DNA from: Phenylobacterium sp.
GTDB taxonomy: Bacteria > Pseudomonadota > Alphaproteobacteria > Caulobacterales > Caulobacteraceae
NCBI RefSeq assembly: GCF_030693405.1
Contig: NZ_JAUYAW010000044.1
Location: forward strand, 119,100-183,099
Direction of reading: 5' to 3'
DNA: 64,000 nt
In this document: one piece after another, positions 18,413 to 27,674 of the stretch
Layout: each line of letters opens with the position of its first letter
How positions within the stretch are numbered: position 1 is the stretch's first letter
Notes under the pieces: model-generated
What the model was told of the DNA's origin: nothing
Databases searched by the model: none
What the model saw: the letters and a program-made list of their open reading frames with translations, nothing else
Position numbers and translations under genes: made by a program

Positions 18413-20272
18413 ATGGTTGAACGCGACGCCGCGCCGCTGATCGGCGCCGCCCTCATCAAGGATCAGGTCAAGCGGCTCCCCGATTCGCCCGGCGTCTACC
18501 GCATGGTCGGCGAGGACGGCGAGGTGCTCTATGTGGGCAAGGCTCGCTCGCTAAAGAAGCGGGTGACCCAGTACGCTCAGGGGCGTTTTCACACCCAGCG
18601 CATAGCCCTGATGGTCGACCTCACGCGGTCGATGGAGTTCGTCACCACCCGCACCGAAACTGACGCCCTGCTGCTCGAGATCAATCTGATCAAGCAGCTG
18701 AAGCCCCGGTTCAACGTCCTGCTGCGGGACGACAAGAGCTTTCCCGAAATCGTCATCCGCCGGGACCACGACGCCCCGCAGCTGCGCAAGCACCGCGGCG
18801 CCCATTCGATCAAGGGCGACTATTTCGGCCCCTTCGCCAGCGCCTGGGCGGTGAACCGGACGCTCAACACCCTGCAGAAGGCCTTCCTGCTGCGGTCCTG
18901 CTCCGACAGCGTCTACGACAGCCGCGCCCGGCCCTGCATGCTGCACCAGATCAAGCGCTGCGCCGCCCCCTGCACGGGGCTGGTCTCGCTGGAGGATTAC
19001 AACGCCCTGGTGGACGAGGCCGAGGCATTCCTGCGGGGCAAGAGCCGGGCGGTGATGGCCAAGCTGTCGGCCGAGATGCAGACCGCGTCGGACGAGATGG
19101 AGTTCGAGCGCGCCGCGCGCCTGCGCGACCGTATCCGGGCGCTCGCCTCCGTCGCCCAGGAACAGCAGATCAATCCCGAGAGTCTGGAGGAGGGCGACAT
19201 CATCGCCCTGCACGGCGAGGGCGGGCAGGCCTGCGTCCAGGTCTTCTTCTTCCGCGGCGGCCAGAACTGGGGCAACCGCGCCTATTTCCCGCGGGTCGAT
19301 AAGAGCGATGAGGCGGCCGATGTCATGGCCGCCTTCCTTGGCCAGTTCTACGAAGACAAGCCGGTCCCCAAGCTGATCCTGACCAATGTGGAGCCCGCCG
19401 ACCGGGACCTCCTGTGCGAGGCCTTCGCCCTCAAGGCCGGCCGCAAGGTGGAGATCCTCAAGCCCCTGCGCGGGGAAAAGCGCCAGCTGGTGGAGCACGC
19501 CCTGACCAACGCCCGGGAGGCCCTGGGGCGGCGGATGGCCGAGAGCTCGGCCCAGTCCAAGCTGCTGATCGGGGTCTGCGAGGCCTTCGGCCTGGACGCG
19601 CCGCCGGAGCGGATCGAGGTCTATGACAACAGCCACATCATGGGGACCAACGCCGTCGGCGGCATGATCGTGGCCGGGCCCGAGGGCTTCCTCAAGAACC
19701 AGTATCGCAAGTTCAACATCAAAGGGACCGAGCTCACCCCGGGCGACGACTACGGCATGATGCGCGAGGTGCTGCGCCGCCGCTTCGCCCGCATGGTCAA
19801 GGACGAGGAGGCTGGCGAAGCCGCCCCGCGCCCCGACCTGGTGCTGATCGACGGGGGCGCAGGGCAACTGGCGGCCGCCCAGGAGATCATGGCCGATCTC
19901 GGCGTCGACGACATCGCCGTGGTGGGCGTGGCCAAGGGGCCGGACCGGGACGCCGGCCTGGAGCGGTTCTTCATGGCCGGGCGCACGCCCTTCATGCTCG
20001 AGCCCAAGTCGCCGGTGCTCTACTACCTTCAGCGGCTGCGGGATGAGGCCCACCGCTTCGCCATCGGCAGCCACCGGGTCCGCCGCGCCATCGACATGAA
20101 GAAGAACCCCCTGGACGAGATCGAGGGGGTTGGTCCGGGGCGCAAGCGGGCCCTGCTGCACGCCTTTGGGTCGGCTAAGGGGGTGTCGCGGGCCTCTGTG
20201 GAGGACCTGGCCAAGGTGGATGGGGTCAGCCAGGCCCTGGCTCAGCGGATTTACGAGCGTTTCCGCAAATAG
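18413..20272 (+). CDS. uvrC: Excinuclease ABC subunit C
   Basis: Makes both incisions in nucleotide excision repair with UvrA/UvrB. 619 residues: GIY-YIG nuclease ([15 protein letters not shown]), cysteine cluster ([13 protein letters not shown]), UVR segment ([14 protein letters not shown]), RNase H-like nuclease ([22 protein letters not shown]) and a C-terminal helix-hairpin-helix pair ([20 protein letters not shown]). The ATG at 18413 is chosen because homology starts there; an upstream reading to 18335 adds only unconserved residues. Confidence 0.97.
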   Translation: MVERDAAPLIGAALIKDQVKRLPDSPGVYRMVGEDGEVLYVGKARSLKKRVTQYAQGRFHTQRIALMVDLTRSMEFVTTRTETDALLLEINLIKQLKPRFNVLLRDDKSFPEIVIRRDHDAPQLRKHRGAHSIKGDYFGPFASAWAVNRTLNTLQKAFLLRSCSDSVYDSRARPCMLHQIKRCAAPCTGLVSLEDYNALVDEAEAFLRGKSRAVMAKLSAEMQTASDEMEFERAARLRDRIRALASVAQEQQINPESLEEGDIIALHGEGGQACVQVFFFRGGQNWGNRAYFPRVDKSDEAADVMAAFLGQFYEDKPVPKLILTNVEPADRDLLCEAFALKAGRKVEILKPLRGEKRQLVEHALTNAREALGRRMAESSAQSKLLIGVCEAFGLDAPPERIEVYDNSHIMGTNAVGGMIVAGPEGFLKNQYRKFNIKGTELTPGDDYGMMREVLRRRFARMVKDEEAGEAAPRPDLVLIDGGAGQLAAAQEIMADLGVDDIAVVGVAKGPDRDAGLERFFMAGRTPFMLEPKSPVLYYLQRLRDEAHRFAIGSHRVRRAIDMKKNPLDEIEGVGPGRKRALLHAFGSAKGVSRASVEDLAKVDGVSQALAQRIYERFRK

Positions 20273-20340
20273 GCGCCCGATCGCCCGCGGGTCGGCTATG
20301 GTCGTAGGCCAACCCCGTGAGCCCAGTACCGGAGAAGCGC

Positions 20341-20607
20341 ATGGCCTTTCGCCTAAGCCTAATCGCCGCCGCCATTGTCGCCCTGTCGGGTCCGGCGCTG
20401 GCCAGTTCCCCAGACGCCTGGGCCGACTTCCGGATCGAGGTGCGCGACACCTGTCTGGCCGCGGCCAAGGCCCAGGGCATGAAGGCGCCGGAGGTGGTCG
20501 TCCATCCGTTCGGCTCGGCCTCCTACGGGATCGCGGTGCTACGGGAGGGCGACGACAAGCGGATCTGCGTCTTCAACAAGGCCACCAAGGCCGTCGAACT
20601 TACCTGA
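20341..20607 (+). CDS. Small exported protein, hypothetical
   Basis: 88 residues: signal peptide cleaved after about residue 21 (ALSGPALA-S), then a compact domain with two cysteines (DTCLAAAK, KRICVFN) that could form a disulfide. GGAGAAG precedes the ATG. It lies between uvrC and pgsA in the same direction, 20 bp before pgsA, so probably cotranscribed. No function recognised. Confidence 0.7.
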   Translation: MAFRLSLIAAAIVALSGPALASSPDAWADFRIEVRDTCLAAAKAQGMKAPEVVVHPFGSASYGIAVLREGDDKRICVFNKATKAVELT

Positions 20608-20627
20608 TCGACCATTCAAGGCGTGTG

Positions 20628-21248
20628 ATGAAAGCTCTTCCCAACATCCTGACCTCCATGCGCCTGGTGCTGGCGCTGTTCATGTTCGTGGCCTTGGCCA
20701 CGGCGGCCGGCGCGACGCCCTGGATCAGCGAGCGCCTGACGCTAGAGGCGCAGTTCACCCTGCAGCGATGGGCCTTCTACGCCTTCGTCATCGCCGCGGT
20801 GACCGACTGGTTCGACGGCTGGCTGGCGCGAAAATATGACGCTGTCACGGTCTGGGGTTCGATCCTCGACCCCATCGGCGACAAAGTGCTGGTCTGCGGC
20901 GCGGTGCTGGGCCTCATGTCGCTGGGTCCCCAGCCCCTGGTCCTGCTGCCAGCCGGCCTGATCCTGTTCCGCGAGTTTACCGTCAGCGCCCTGCGCGAGG
21001 TCGGCGCCGGCAAGGGGATCGTCCTGCCGGTGACCATGCTGGCCAAGTGGAAGACCGCCCTTCAGATGACCGCCCTTGCGGCAGAGCTGTTCGTGGCAAG
21101 CTGGGGAGCGTTTGGCCTGCCGCACACGCCGGAACTGCTCGGACCCGCAAGCCTGGTGGCCCACACTCTGTTCTGGCTGGCGGCGATCGTGACGGTGATC
21201 ACCGGCGCCCAGTACTGGGAGCAGACCCGCAAGGCCCTCGCAGGCTGA
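20628..21248 (+). CDS. pgsA: CDP-diacylglycerol-glycerol-3-phosphate 3-phosphatidyltransferase
   Basis: Makes phosphatidylglycerol phosphate, committed step to phosphatidylglycerol and cardiolipin. 206 residues, multi-pass inner-membrane protein. The CDP-alcohol phosphotransferase signature DGx2ARx8Gx3Dx3D is complete (DGWLAR... GSILDPIGDK). The ATG at 20628 starts the typical PNILTSMRL N-terminus. The uvrC-pgsA order is common across proteobacteria. Confidence 0.96.
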   Translation: MKALPNILTSMRLVLALFMFVALATAAGATPWISERLTLEAQFTLQRWAFYAFVIAAVTDWFDGWLARKYDAVTVWGSILDPIGDKVLVCGAVLGLMSLGPQPLVLLPAGLILFREFTVSALREVGAGKGIVLPVTMLAKWKTALQMTALAAELFVASWGAFGLPHTPELLGPASLVAHTLFWLAAIVTVITGAQYWEQTRKALAG

Positions 21249-21386
21249 GGGGGGTCGGCCTGGCCTTGCGGGCCGGCGGGGGCGTCCCCGCCGCCGGACG
21301 GTCCATCTGCATCAGGCGGACCAGCATGGTCTCGCCAGTCATTCGCAGCATCATCGGGTCTCTCCCTGCGCCGATCAGGGTACGAT

Positions 21387-21405
21387 AATGAGAATGAATC
21401 GCATT
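21387..21405. promoter_or_regulatory. Second Fur-box-like dyad
   Basis: AATGAGAATGAATCGCATT matches the box at 1721-1739 in 15 of 19 positions and pairs in 6 of 7 arm positions. It lies 85 bases before the SH3-protein start and 33 bases before a possible 51-codon leftward frame (ATG at 21354, with AGGGAGAG upstream) of doubtful reality. Which side it controls is not clear. Confidence 0.5.
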
Positions 21406-21489
21406 TATGGTCAAGGGAACAGCTCTACTGTGGAGCTAATGGGGGCTGGATGCGTTAGGATGGGGCAATCAACCAAAGAGACATTCCCC

Positions 21490-22314
21490 ATGCGCCCTAT
21501 CGCCTATTCCCTGGTCGCGGCCCTCGCCCTCTCCTCAGCGCCTGGCCTCGCCTCCGCCCAGGCGGCTGGCACGCCGCTCGGCAACTTCTTCGCCTGTGAG
21601 GCCAGCGGCCAGCGGCAGGAGACCGGCGCTCTGCTCGGCGGCGTCGCCGGCGCCCTCCTGGGCAGCCAGGTCAGCAAGAATGAGCGCGCCCTCGGCGCGG
21701 TGGTTGGCGCAGGCCTCGGCGCTGTGGCCGGCTCCTGGATCGGCTGCCGGATGCAGGTCAGCGAGCAGCAGCGTGTGGTCAACGCCGTCGAAACGGCGCT
21801 GAACACCAACCAGAGCCAGACCTGGAACGACCCCACTACCGGGACCACCGGCCGGGTCGACATCATCAACGCCAACTATGGCGGCGGCGCCAGCGCCGGC
21901 GCGACCTTCGGTCAGCCGACCTCGGCGGCCAACCTGCGCTTCAGCGGCCGCGCCCAGCCTCTGCGGACCTCGTTCGAGCCGACCAACGCCCAGTACACCA
22001 CGCGCAACACCGTCAACCTTCGCGCCTCGCCTGCGGCCAACGCGGCCGTGGTGGGCCAGCTGCGCGGCGGCCAGACCTTCAATGTCGCCGGTCGCGTCGC
22101 GGGCGACCGCTGGCTGCTCGTGGAACAGAACGGCTATGTCACCGGCTATGTGGCCGAGTGGGTGGTCCAGCCCGTGGCCAGCGGCGGCGGCTATGCCAGC
22201 GTCAACTGCAAGCTGGTGCAGCAGACCATCCAGCCCCGCATGGGCCGGGCCACCACCGAGCGCTACACCGCCTGCCCGGATGCGGGCGGCGGCTGGCGCC
22301 TCAGCGCCGCCTGA
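21490..22314 (+). CDS. Secreted glycine-zipper and SH3-domain protein
   Basis: 274 residues: signal peptide to ASAQA (about 24), a glycine-zipper segment (ALLGGVAGALLGSQ, VVGAGLGAVAGSWIGC; about 47-85) as in 17-kDa surface-antigen-like proteins, and a bacterial SH3 domain (TVNLRASPAANAAVVGQL to about 225) that usually binds peptidoglycan, then a small Cys-containing end. It is likely a periplasmic envelope protein. A Fur-like dyad lies 85 bases upstream and a strong terminator follows. Confidence 0.85.
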   Translation: MRPIAYSLVAALALSSAPGLASAQAAGTPLGNFFACEASGQRQETGALLGGVAGALLGSQVSKNERALGAVVGAGLGAVAGSWIGCRMQVSEQQRVVNAVETALNTNQSQTWNDPTTGTTGRVDIINANYGGGASAGATFGQPTSAANLRFSGRAQPLRTSFEPTNAQYTTRNTVNLRASPAANAAVVGQLRGGQTFNVAGRVAGDRWLLVEQNGYVTGYVAEWVVQPVASGGGYASVNCKLVQQTIQPRMGRATTERYTACPDAGGGWRLSAA

Positions 22315-22337
22315 TCTTAAGCGCGCTCACAACGACT

Positions 22338-22369
22338 AAGGCCCGGGGTTTCGCCCCGGGCCTTTTTTC
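22338..22369 (+). terminator. Strong Rho-independent terminator
   Basis: Stem AAGGCCCGGGG/CCCCGGGCCTT with loop TTTCG-like and a run of six T, 23 bases after the SH3-protein stop. It also pairs on the other strand and can stop the convergent pirin transcript. Confidence 0.92.
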
Positions 22370-22373
22370 TGCG

Positions 22374-23270
22374 TCACGACATGGGATTGGCTTCCGGCGG
22401 CGGATCGCCGGGCAGGGGGATGAACTCGCCATCGTCGGCGTCGGGCAGCTTCATACGCCCGGCCCGCCAGTCGGCCTTGGCCTGTTCGATCCGGTCCTTG
22501 GAGGACGAGACGAAGTTCCATTCGATGAACCGTTCGCCCACCGGCTCGCCGCCCAGCAGCATGACGATGGCGTCGGTGACGCCGGTCAACAGCACCGGCT
22601 GGCCCGGGGCGAAGACCAGCATCTTGCCTTCGCCATAGGTGTGGCCGTCCACCTCCACCTCGCCCCGGGCCACATAGGCCGCCCGCTCAGGATACTCCGC
22701 AGGGAGTTGCCCGCGGGCGCCGGCCGGCAGGGTCCAGTGGACATAGAAGAGCGGCGAATGCACCGGCACCTTGGACTTGGCCCCAAAGGCCTCGCCGGCG
22801 ATCAGCACCGCCTTCAGCCCGTCGGCCTCCGCATGGGTCACCAGGTCGTCGGCGTCAAAGTGGACGAAGCTGGGGTCAATCTCCTCCTGCGCGTGCGGCA
22901 AGGCGAGCCAGGCCTGGATGCCATCCATCCGGCCCCCGTGACCGCGCAGGTGCTCGAACCGCTCCGAATGAGTGATGCCCTTGCCTGCGGTCATCCAGTT
23001 GACCTCGCCAGGCTTGATCTCCTGCACCGCGCCGACGCTGTCGCGGTGGGTCATCTGGCCGTCGAACAGATAGGACAGGGTGGAAAGCCCGATGTGCGGA
23101 TGGGGCCGCACGTCCACATTGGCCGGAAAGCCTGGATCAAACCGCGCCGGTCCCATGTGATCGAAGAAGATGAAAGGTCCCACCATCCGCCGACGGGCAT
23201 AGGGCAGCACGCGGCCCACCTCAAATCCCCCGAGATCCTTGCGGCGCTGGTCAATGACGAGGTCGATCAT
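22374..23270 (-). CDS. Pirin-family bicupin protein
   Basis: 298 residues, cupin pair. The N-terminal cupin keeps the metal ligands in DVRPHPHIGLSTLSY and the VNWMTAGKGITHSE motif of pirins; the C-terminal cupin is also present. Pirins act as quercetin dioxygenase-like enzymes or redox-sensitive regulators; the role here is not fixed by context. Confidence 0.92.
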   Translation of the reverse strand: MIDLVIDQRRKDLGGFEVGRVLPYARRRMVGPFIFFDHMGPARFDPGFPANVDVRPHPHIGLSTLSYLFDGQMTHRDSVGAVQEIKPGEVNWMTAGKGITHSERFEHLRGHGGRMDGIQAWLALPHAQEEIDPSFVHFDADDLVTHAEADGLKAVLIAGEAFGAKSKVPVHSPLFYVHWTLPAGARGQLPAEYPERAAYVARGEVEVDGHTYGEGKMLVFAPGQPVLLTGVTDAIVMLLGGEPVGERFIEWNFVSSSKDRIEQAKADWRAGRMKLPDADDGEFIPLPGDPPPEANPMS

Positions 23271-23426
23271 GGGCGGCTCCGGTCAGGTTGAGGCCTGGAA
23301 CATAGTAACCCGGCGGCTGCTTGTCGCCCTGCTGACAGCCTGTGTCGGGTCGTTGACGGGGGGATGTCGTGGCGGCTGAATGGGGTCTGGCGGCAGGGTC
23401 CCGGCGATCGCAGACAGGGGAATAGG

Positions 23427-23897
23427 GTGCTGATCCAGAAGCTGAGGTTGCAGCGCGGCTGGTCGCAGGAGCAGCTCGCAGAAGTGTCCGGGCTGAGCGT
23501 GCGAACGGTTCAGCGGCTGGAGCGTGGCCAGACCGGCAGCCTTGAGTCCCTGAACGCCCTGGCGGCGGTTTTCGAGATCGACATCTCTCGCCTCACGGAG
23601 CCCGAAATGGACAAGCCCAATACCGAGACCGTCAGAGCCGACGAGGCTCTCGCCCTCGCCCAGGTGCGCAGGCTGAAGGCCTTCTATGTGCACTTCGCCC
23701 AGTACGCCGTTGTCATTACCATCCTCGCCCTGATTAACCTGGTGGGCCAGCCGGGCTACTGGTGGTTCGTTTGGCCGGCGCTGGGCTGGGGGCTGGGCGT
23801 GGCTGCCCATGCGGCCTCGGTGTTCGACATCTTCCCGTTCCTGAACGGCGACTGGGAAAAGCGACAGGTGGAGAAGCGCCTGGGCCGCGAACTCTGA
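23427..23897 (+). CDS. Helix-turn-helix protein with 2TM domain
   Basis: 156 residues: N-terminal XRE-type helix-turn-helix (LRLQRGWSQEQLAEVSGLS, RTVQRLERG; 6-60) and a C-terminal 2TM domain (about 85-150: two helices, then FPFLNGDWEKRQVEKRL). The arrangement suggests a membrane-bound transcription regulator. The GTG at 23427 is chosen because AGGGG lies before it and the domain starts at once; an open frame to 23364 adds nothing conserved. Confidence 0.85.
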   Translation: MLIQKLRLQRGWSQEQLAEVSGLSVRTVQRLERGQTGSLESLNALAAVFEIDISRLTEPEMDKPNTETVRADEALALAQVRRLKAFYVHFAQYAVVITILALINLVGQPGYWWFVWPALGWGLGVAAHAASVFDIFPFLNGDWEKRQVEKRLGREL

Positions 23898-23912
23898 GGC
23901 GTGGGGCCGTCC

Positions 23913-24581
23913 CTAGTCGGACCCGCCCAGCACCCGCGCCAGGAAGTCCCCGCCCAGCCTGAGGCCGGTCTCGTCGATGCTGTGGCCAAGGCCTCGGGCG
24001 GCGTGGGTGGCGACTTCGAAGTTCAGCGCCTGGAAGTCCGCCTGCGCCTGGCCCATGGCGGCGAAGGGGACCATGGGATCGGCGTCCCCATGGATCAGCA
24101 GCAGAGGCGGCCGGGTCTTCACCTCGGACTGCAGCGCCTCGGCGTCGGCCAGCAGGCCGGAATAGCCGACGACGCCGGCCAGGGTCTCGGGGCGCCGCGG
24201 GGCCACATGCAGGGCCATCATGGTCCCCTGACTGAAGCCCACCAGGGCGACCTTGCGGTTGGGCAGGTCATGAGCAGCCCGGTGCATGTCGATGAAGGCG
24301 TTCACCAGGGGCGCGGCCTGCCGCACGCCCGCGGCCCGGCTTTCCCGCCCAAGGTCGGTGAGCGCCCACCACTGATAGCCCCCAGGTGCGGCCGGGCAAG
24401 GCTCCGGCGCATTGGGGGCCATGAAGGTGGTGTCGGGCAGGGCGTCGCGCCAATAGGGAACCAGCCCCATCAGGTCGGCCCCGTTGGAGCCATAGCCGTG
24501 GAGCAGGATCACCAGGGATTGCGGCGCGCGGCCGCTGGCCGGGGCGGCCATGGGGCCGGTGAGGCGGGTCAGGGTGCTCAT
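23913..24581 (-). CDS. Phospholipase/carboxylesterase-family alpha/beta hydrolase
   Basis: 222 residues. Nucleophile elbow GFSQG, acid in HGDADPMVP, histidine in GLGHSID, and oxyanion loop LHGYGSNG form a complete carboxylesterase/YpfH-type triad. Natural ester unknown. The ATG at 24581 is taken over a TTG at 24599. Convergent with the 2TM regulator (15-bp gap). Confidence 0.9.
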   Translation of the reverse strand: MSTLTRLTGPMAAPASGRAPQSLVILLHGYGSNGADLMGLVPYWRDALPDTTFMAPNAPEPCPAAPGGYQWWALTDLGRESRAAGVRQAAPLVNAFIDMHRAAHDLPNRKVALVGFSQGTMMALHVAPRRPETLAGVVGYSGLLADAEALQSEVKTRPPLLLIHGDADPMVPFAAMGQAQADFQALNFEVATHAARGLGHSIDETGLRLGGDFLARVLGGSD

Positions 24582-24729
24582 GGATCGGTGGTGAGACAAT
24601 TGGGGGCGTGGGTCAACAGAGGCGCCCGCCTTGCCAAGGCGGGGCTTTCACGTGTTCTAGGGGCATGGGCATACATGAACGGTTCGGCGACCCCGAGAGG
24701 CGCAGACTGACTGCGCGGGGTGCGGTCTA

Positions 24730-26061
24730 ATGGCCCGCCGCCCCGCCACCGCCAAGAAGGCCCTCTCTGAAGCCAATCTGGCGGCGCTTGGCGCCGAACG
24801 GCTGGCGGCCCTGCTGATGGAGACGGCGAGCCCGTCCCTGAAGCGGCGCCTGCGGATGGAGCTGGCCGCCGAGGCCGGGGCCGCTGACCTCGCCTTCGAA
24901 CTGGACAAGCGCCTGACCGCCCTGGAGGCCAGCAAGACACGGGTCTCCTGGCGCAAGCGGCCCGAGCTGCTGACCGAGCTGAAAGCGCTGGAGGTCATGA
25001 TCGCCGTCCGGCTGGCGGCGTTGGATCAGGGCCTGGCCCTGGACCGGCTGGTCGCCTGGTTCGACCTCTATCCGTCCCTGACCCGCCGGGTGCAGGACCC
25101 CAAGGGGGAACTGGCCCTGATCTTCGACGCCGCCGCAAGCGATCGGACCGCTCTGGCCTCGCAACTGGGGCCCGAGGTGGCGGGACCCATCCTGGGCGAG
25201 GCGCTCGCCACCCGGCTGTCGGAATGGGCGGTTTGGGTCGGTCGCGGGGCAGGGGCGCTGAGCCCGGAGCTCGCCCGGCGCCTGCTGATCGATCTGACCG
25301 CAGGCAAGGCCCCGCCCACCGGGCGCCTGGCCCTGGTGGTGCGGAGGCTGGCCGACCGGGCCGGCGACCTGGACGCCTGGATCCTTTCCCTGTCGGAGGC
25401 TGATCGGAAGAAGCCCGATGTCGCCGCCGAGATCGCCCGGCGCCTGGCGGAAGACGGCCGTGTGGGACCAGCCCGGGAGGCCCTGGAGGCGGCGCGGGCC
25501 TCGCACCCGCAGGCCCGTCCTGCCCGGGGCAAGGCCGCTGGCCCAGAGCCGCAGGGCGAGGCCTGGTACGCCGCCGAAATCGCCGTGCTGGAGGCCGAGG
25601 GCGAGGCCGCCGCCGCCGATGCGGCCCGGTGGCGCCTGTTCGAGCGTACGCTGTCGCCTGAGGCCCTGAGGGTCCTGCTGGCCAAGCTGGCGGACTTCGA
25701 GGATGTGGTGGCGCTGGATCGCGCCTTCGAGATCGCCGCCGGCCATGGGGACCTGATGCGGGCCCTGGCCTTCCTCATGGACTGGCCCGCCCACCGGGAG
25801 GCCGCGGCCCTGGTGCTGAAGCGGCGCGCTGAGCTCCGCGGCGCTCATAATGACCTGCCGGCCTGGGCCGAGCGGCTCTCGGCCCGTCACCCCCAGGCCG
25901 CCCTGCTGCTGGTCCGGGCCCGGGCGCTGGCCCTGCGCCGCCTGGGCGCCGGCTTCAGCGACGAGGTGGCCGACTTGATCGTCGAGGCCGAGTCCCTGGC
26001 CGTCGGCCTCACCGACGACGCCATCCCCAGCCACGTGGCGTTCCTGGCCGAGCTTCGCTAG
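24730..26061 (+). CDS. DUF6880-type helical repeat protein, hypothetical
   Basis: 443 residues, almost wholly helical and Ala/Leu-rich with a basic N-terminus (MARRPATAKKALSEANL). The early motif LGAERLAALLME and later TPR-like helices (AREALEAARASHP, EAWYAAEIAVLEAEG) match proteins annotated DUF6880/DUF6155-like in alphaproteobacteria. Biochemical role unknown. The 130 bases before it contain a short hairpin (CCCGCCTT/AAGGCGGG) but no gene. Confidence 0.75.
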   Translation: MARRPATAKKALSEANLAALGAERLAALLMETASPSLKRRLRMELAAEAGAADLAFELDKRLTALEASKTRVSWRKRPELLTELKALEVMIAVRLAALDQGLALDRLVAWFDLYPSLTRRVQDPKGELALIFDAAASDRTALASQLGPEVAGPILGEALATRLSEWAVWVGRGAGALSPELARRLLIDLTAGKAPPTGRLALVVRRLADRAGDLDAWILSLSEADRKKPDVAAEIARRLAEDGRVGPAREALEAARASHPQARPARGKAAGPEPQGEAWYAAEIAVLEAEGEAAAADAARWRLFERTLSPEALRVLLAKLADFEDVVALDRAFEIAAGHGDLMRALAFLMDWPAHREAAALVLKRRAELRGAHNDLPAWAERLSARHPQAALLLVRARALALRRLGAGFSDEVADLIVEAESLAVGLTDDAIPSHVAFLAELR

Positions 26062-26082
26062 GTCGCCAGCCCTTCGGCCATG

Positions 26083-26484
26083 TCAGGCGGGCGGGAAGCC
26101 CTGCGCCAGTTCGGGATGCGCCACGCTGGGATCGTACCAACTCGCGCCGTCTGATCGCCAGATGTGCCACTGGCGGTCGGCCGTCACAGGGGTGTCCAGG
26201 CAACCGAGCCTGAGCATGACATTGGGGGCGCCGTCCCGCTCAGCGACCAGCTGCGACCCGCAGACCGAGCAGAACCGCCTCACCTTGCCCGGCGAGGATT
26301 CATAGGCGCTCAGCAGGTCTTCGCCCCGCACCCAGCGCAGGCGCTCCCGCGGAACCGAGGCGATGCTGGAAAACGCCGCCCCATGAGCCTTGCGGCAGGT
26401 CTCGCAATGACAGTGGGCGATGGTCTCGACCGTCGCCTCGGCCTCATAGGCCACGCGGCCACACAGACAGCTTCCCCTCAACAT
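26083..26484 (-). CDS. GFA/CENP-V-family zinc protein
   Basis: 133 residues of the glutathione-dependent formaldehyde-activating enzyme family. Zinc ligands are GSCLCGRV, CHCETC and CSVCG. Members handle S-hydroxymethyl-glutathione or are uncharacterised; no formaldehyde genes are adjacent, so the substrate is open. Confidence 0.9.
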   Translation of the reverse strand: MLRGSCLCGRVAYEAEATVETIAHCHCETCRKAHGAAFSSIASVPRERLRWVRGEDLLSAYESSPGKVRRFCSVCGSQLVAERDGAPNVMLRLGCLDTPVTADRQWHIWRSDGASWYDPSVAHPELAQGFPPA

Positions 26485-26577
26485 CGCAGGTCCCTTCCCG
26501 GCTCAGCTTGTCGCCAAGCCTAGCGGGAAACGGGGGAGGCCGCGCGGCGGAATGTCAGGGTCGTGGCGGCTGTGGGA

Positions 26578-27027
26578 TCAGGCTTCCAAAGCCTTGATCA
26601 TCGCCACCCGGGTCGCATGCCGGCCGCCTTCGAATTCCGCGGCGAGGAAGGCGTCGACGATCTCCAGGGCCAGGCCCTCGCCGACCACGCGGGCGCCGAG
26701 GGCCAGCATATTGGCGTCGTTGTGCGCCCGGATCATCCGGGCCGAGAAGGTGTCGGCGCAGACGCCGCAGCGCACGCCCTTCACCTTGTTGGCGGCCATC
26801 ATGATCCCCTGGCCGGTGCCGCAGACCACGATGCCGAGTGCGCAGTCGCCAGAGGCGACGCGGCGGGCGGCGGCCTCGCCATGCTTGGGATAGTCGGTGC
26901 TTTCCGGCGTGGTCGGCCCGATATCGACCACCTCCCACCCCTTGGCCGCCACATGGGCGGCGATGGCCTGACGCAGCGGGATGGCGGCGTGGTCGCTGGA
27001 GAGGACGATGCGTCTGGCGGCGGTCAT
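26578..27027 (-). CDS. rpiB: Ribose-5-phosphate isomerase B
   Basis: 149-residue RpiB/LacAB-family sugar isomerase interconverting ribose-5- and ribulose-5-phosphate. SDHAA (phosphate/substrate loop), the active-site cysteine segment VVCGTGQGIMMAANK and the RCGVCADTFSARMIRAHNDANMLALG-type region are present. The 9-bp distance from the Lrp gene suggests cotranscription. Confidence 0.92.
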   Translation of the reverse strand: MTAARRIVLSSDHAAIPLRQAIAAHVAAKGWEVVDIGPTTPESTDYPKHGEAAARRVASGDCALGIVVCGTGQGIMMAANKVKGVRCGVCADTFSARMIRAHNDANMLALGARVVGEGLALEIVDAFLAAEFEGGRHATRVAMIKALEA

Positions 27028-27035
27028 GGCGAGTC

Positions 27036-27533
27036 TCAGCCCTGGCTGCTCACATAGGGGCTGATCAGGCCAAGCGGGGCGGCGGTGGTGTTCTTCACCG
27101 CGCGGATGACGATGCGGCTTTCGATGTTGGAGACGAGGCCCAGCGACAGGATCTGGTCGCGGAGGAAGTTGTCGAAGGCGTGCATGTCCCGGGTGACGAT
27201 CCGCAGCTCATAGTCGGCCGAGCCTGTGACCGTGGCGCACTGGACCACCTCGTGCAGCTTGGTGATGGCGGTCTCGAAGGCGTCGAGATTGTCCCGGGTC
27301 GGCAGGGAGAGCTTGACGGTGCAGTAGACCTCGAAGTTCAGGCCTAGGCGCTCGCGATCCAGAATGGTCACCCGCCGCTGGATGACGCCGGCGTCCTCCA
27401 GGCGCTTGATCCGGCGCCAGCAGGGGCTGGAGGACAATCCGACCCGCTCGGCGATCTCGGCCACCGACAGGCCGGCGTCGTGCTGAATCAGATCCAGGAT
27501 CTTGGCATCAACCGCATCAAGGGTCTCAGGCAC
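27036..27533 (-). CDS. Lrp/AsnC-family transcriptional regulator
   Basis: 165 residues: N-terminal helix-turn-helix (SVAEIAERVGLSSSPCWRRIKRLE) and C-terminal ligand-binding RAM domain (VTGSADYELRIVTRD, SRIVIRAVKNTTAAPL). GTG at 27533 chosen for GGGGAG six bases upstream; an ATG at 27557 is the alternative. It is divergent from the indolepyruvate oxidoreductase gene, a classic arrangement for an amino-acid-responsive activator of that enzyme. The 141-bp gap should hold its sites. Confidence 0.92.
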   Translation of the reverse strand: MPETLDAVDAKILDLIQHDAGLSVAEIAERVGLSSSPCWRRIKRLEDAGVIQRRVTILDRERLGLNFEVYCTVKLSLPTRDNLDAFETAITKLHEVVQCATVTGSADYELRIVTRDMHAFDNFLRDQILSLGLVSNIESRIVIRAVKNTTAAPLGLISPYVSSQG

Positions 27534-27674
27534 GCTTTTCTCCCCAATAATCCGCATATGCGCCCGGTTCGTGCCCTGGAACCGGATGTCAGGGGCACGC
27601 CTTAGGTAAGCAATTGCGGCGTTCTTATATGATCTTGCAAGCCTATAGGGAGCCCCAAAGGGAAAGATATTGCG

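Noticed and set aside
18551..20161. 536-codon leftward open frame
   Set aside because: Antisense to uvrC; no domain visible.
21199..21354. 51-codon leftward frame after the second Fur box, considered as a HemP-like peptide
   Set aside because: It lacks the HemP pattern, ends in low-complexity Arg/Pro and overlaps the pgsA end; kept only as a side note to the Fur box.
24625..24660. Hairpin CCCGCCTT-GCC-AAGGCGGG considered as terminator or small RNA
   Set aside because: No T run and no promoter recognised; too little evidence.
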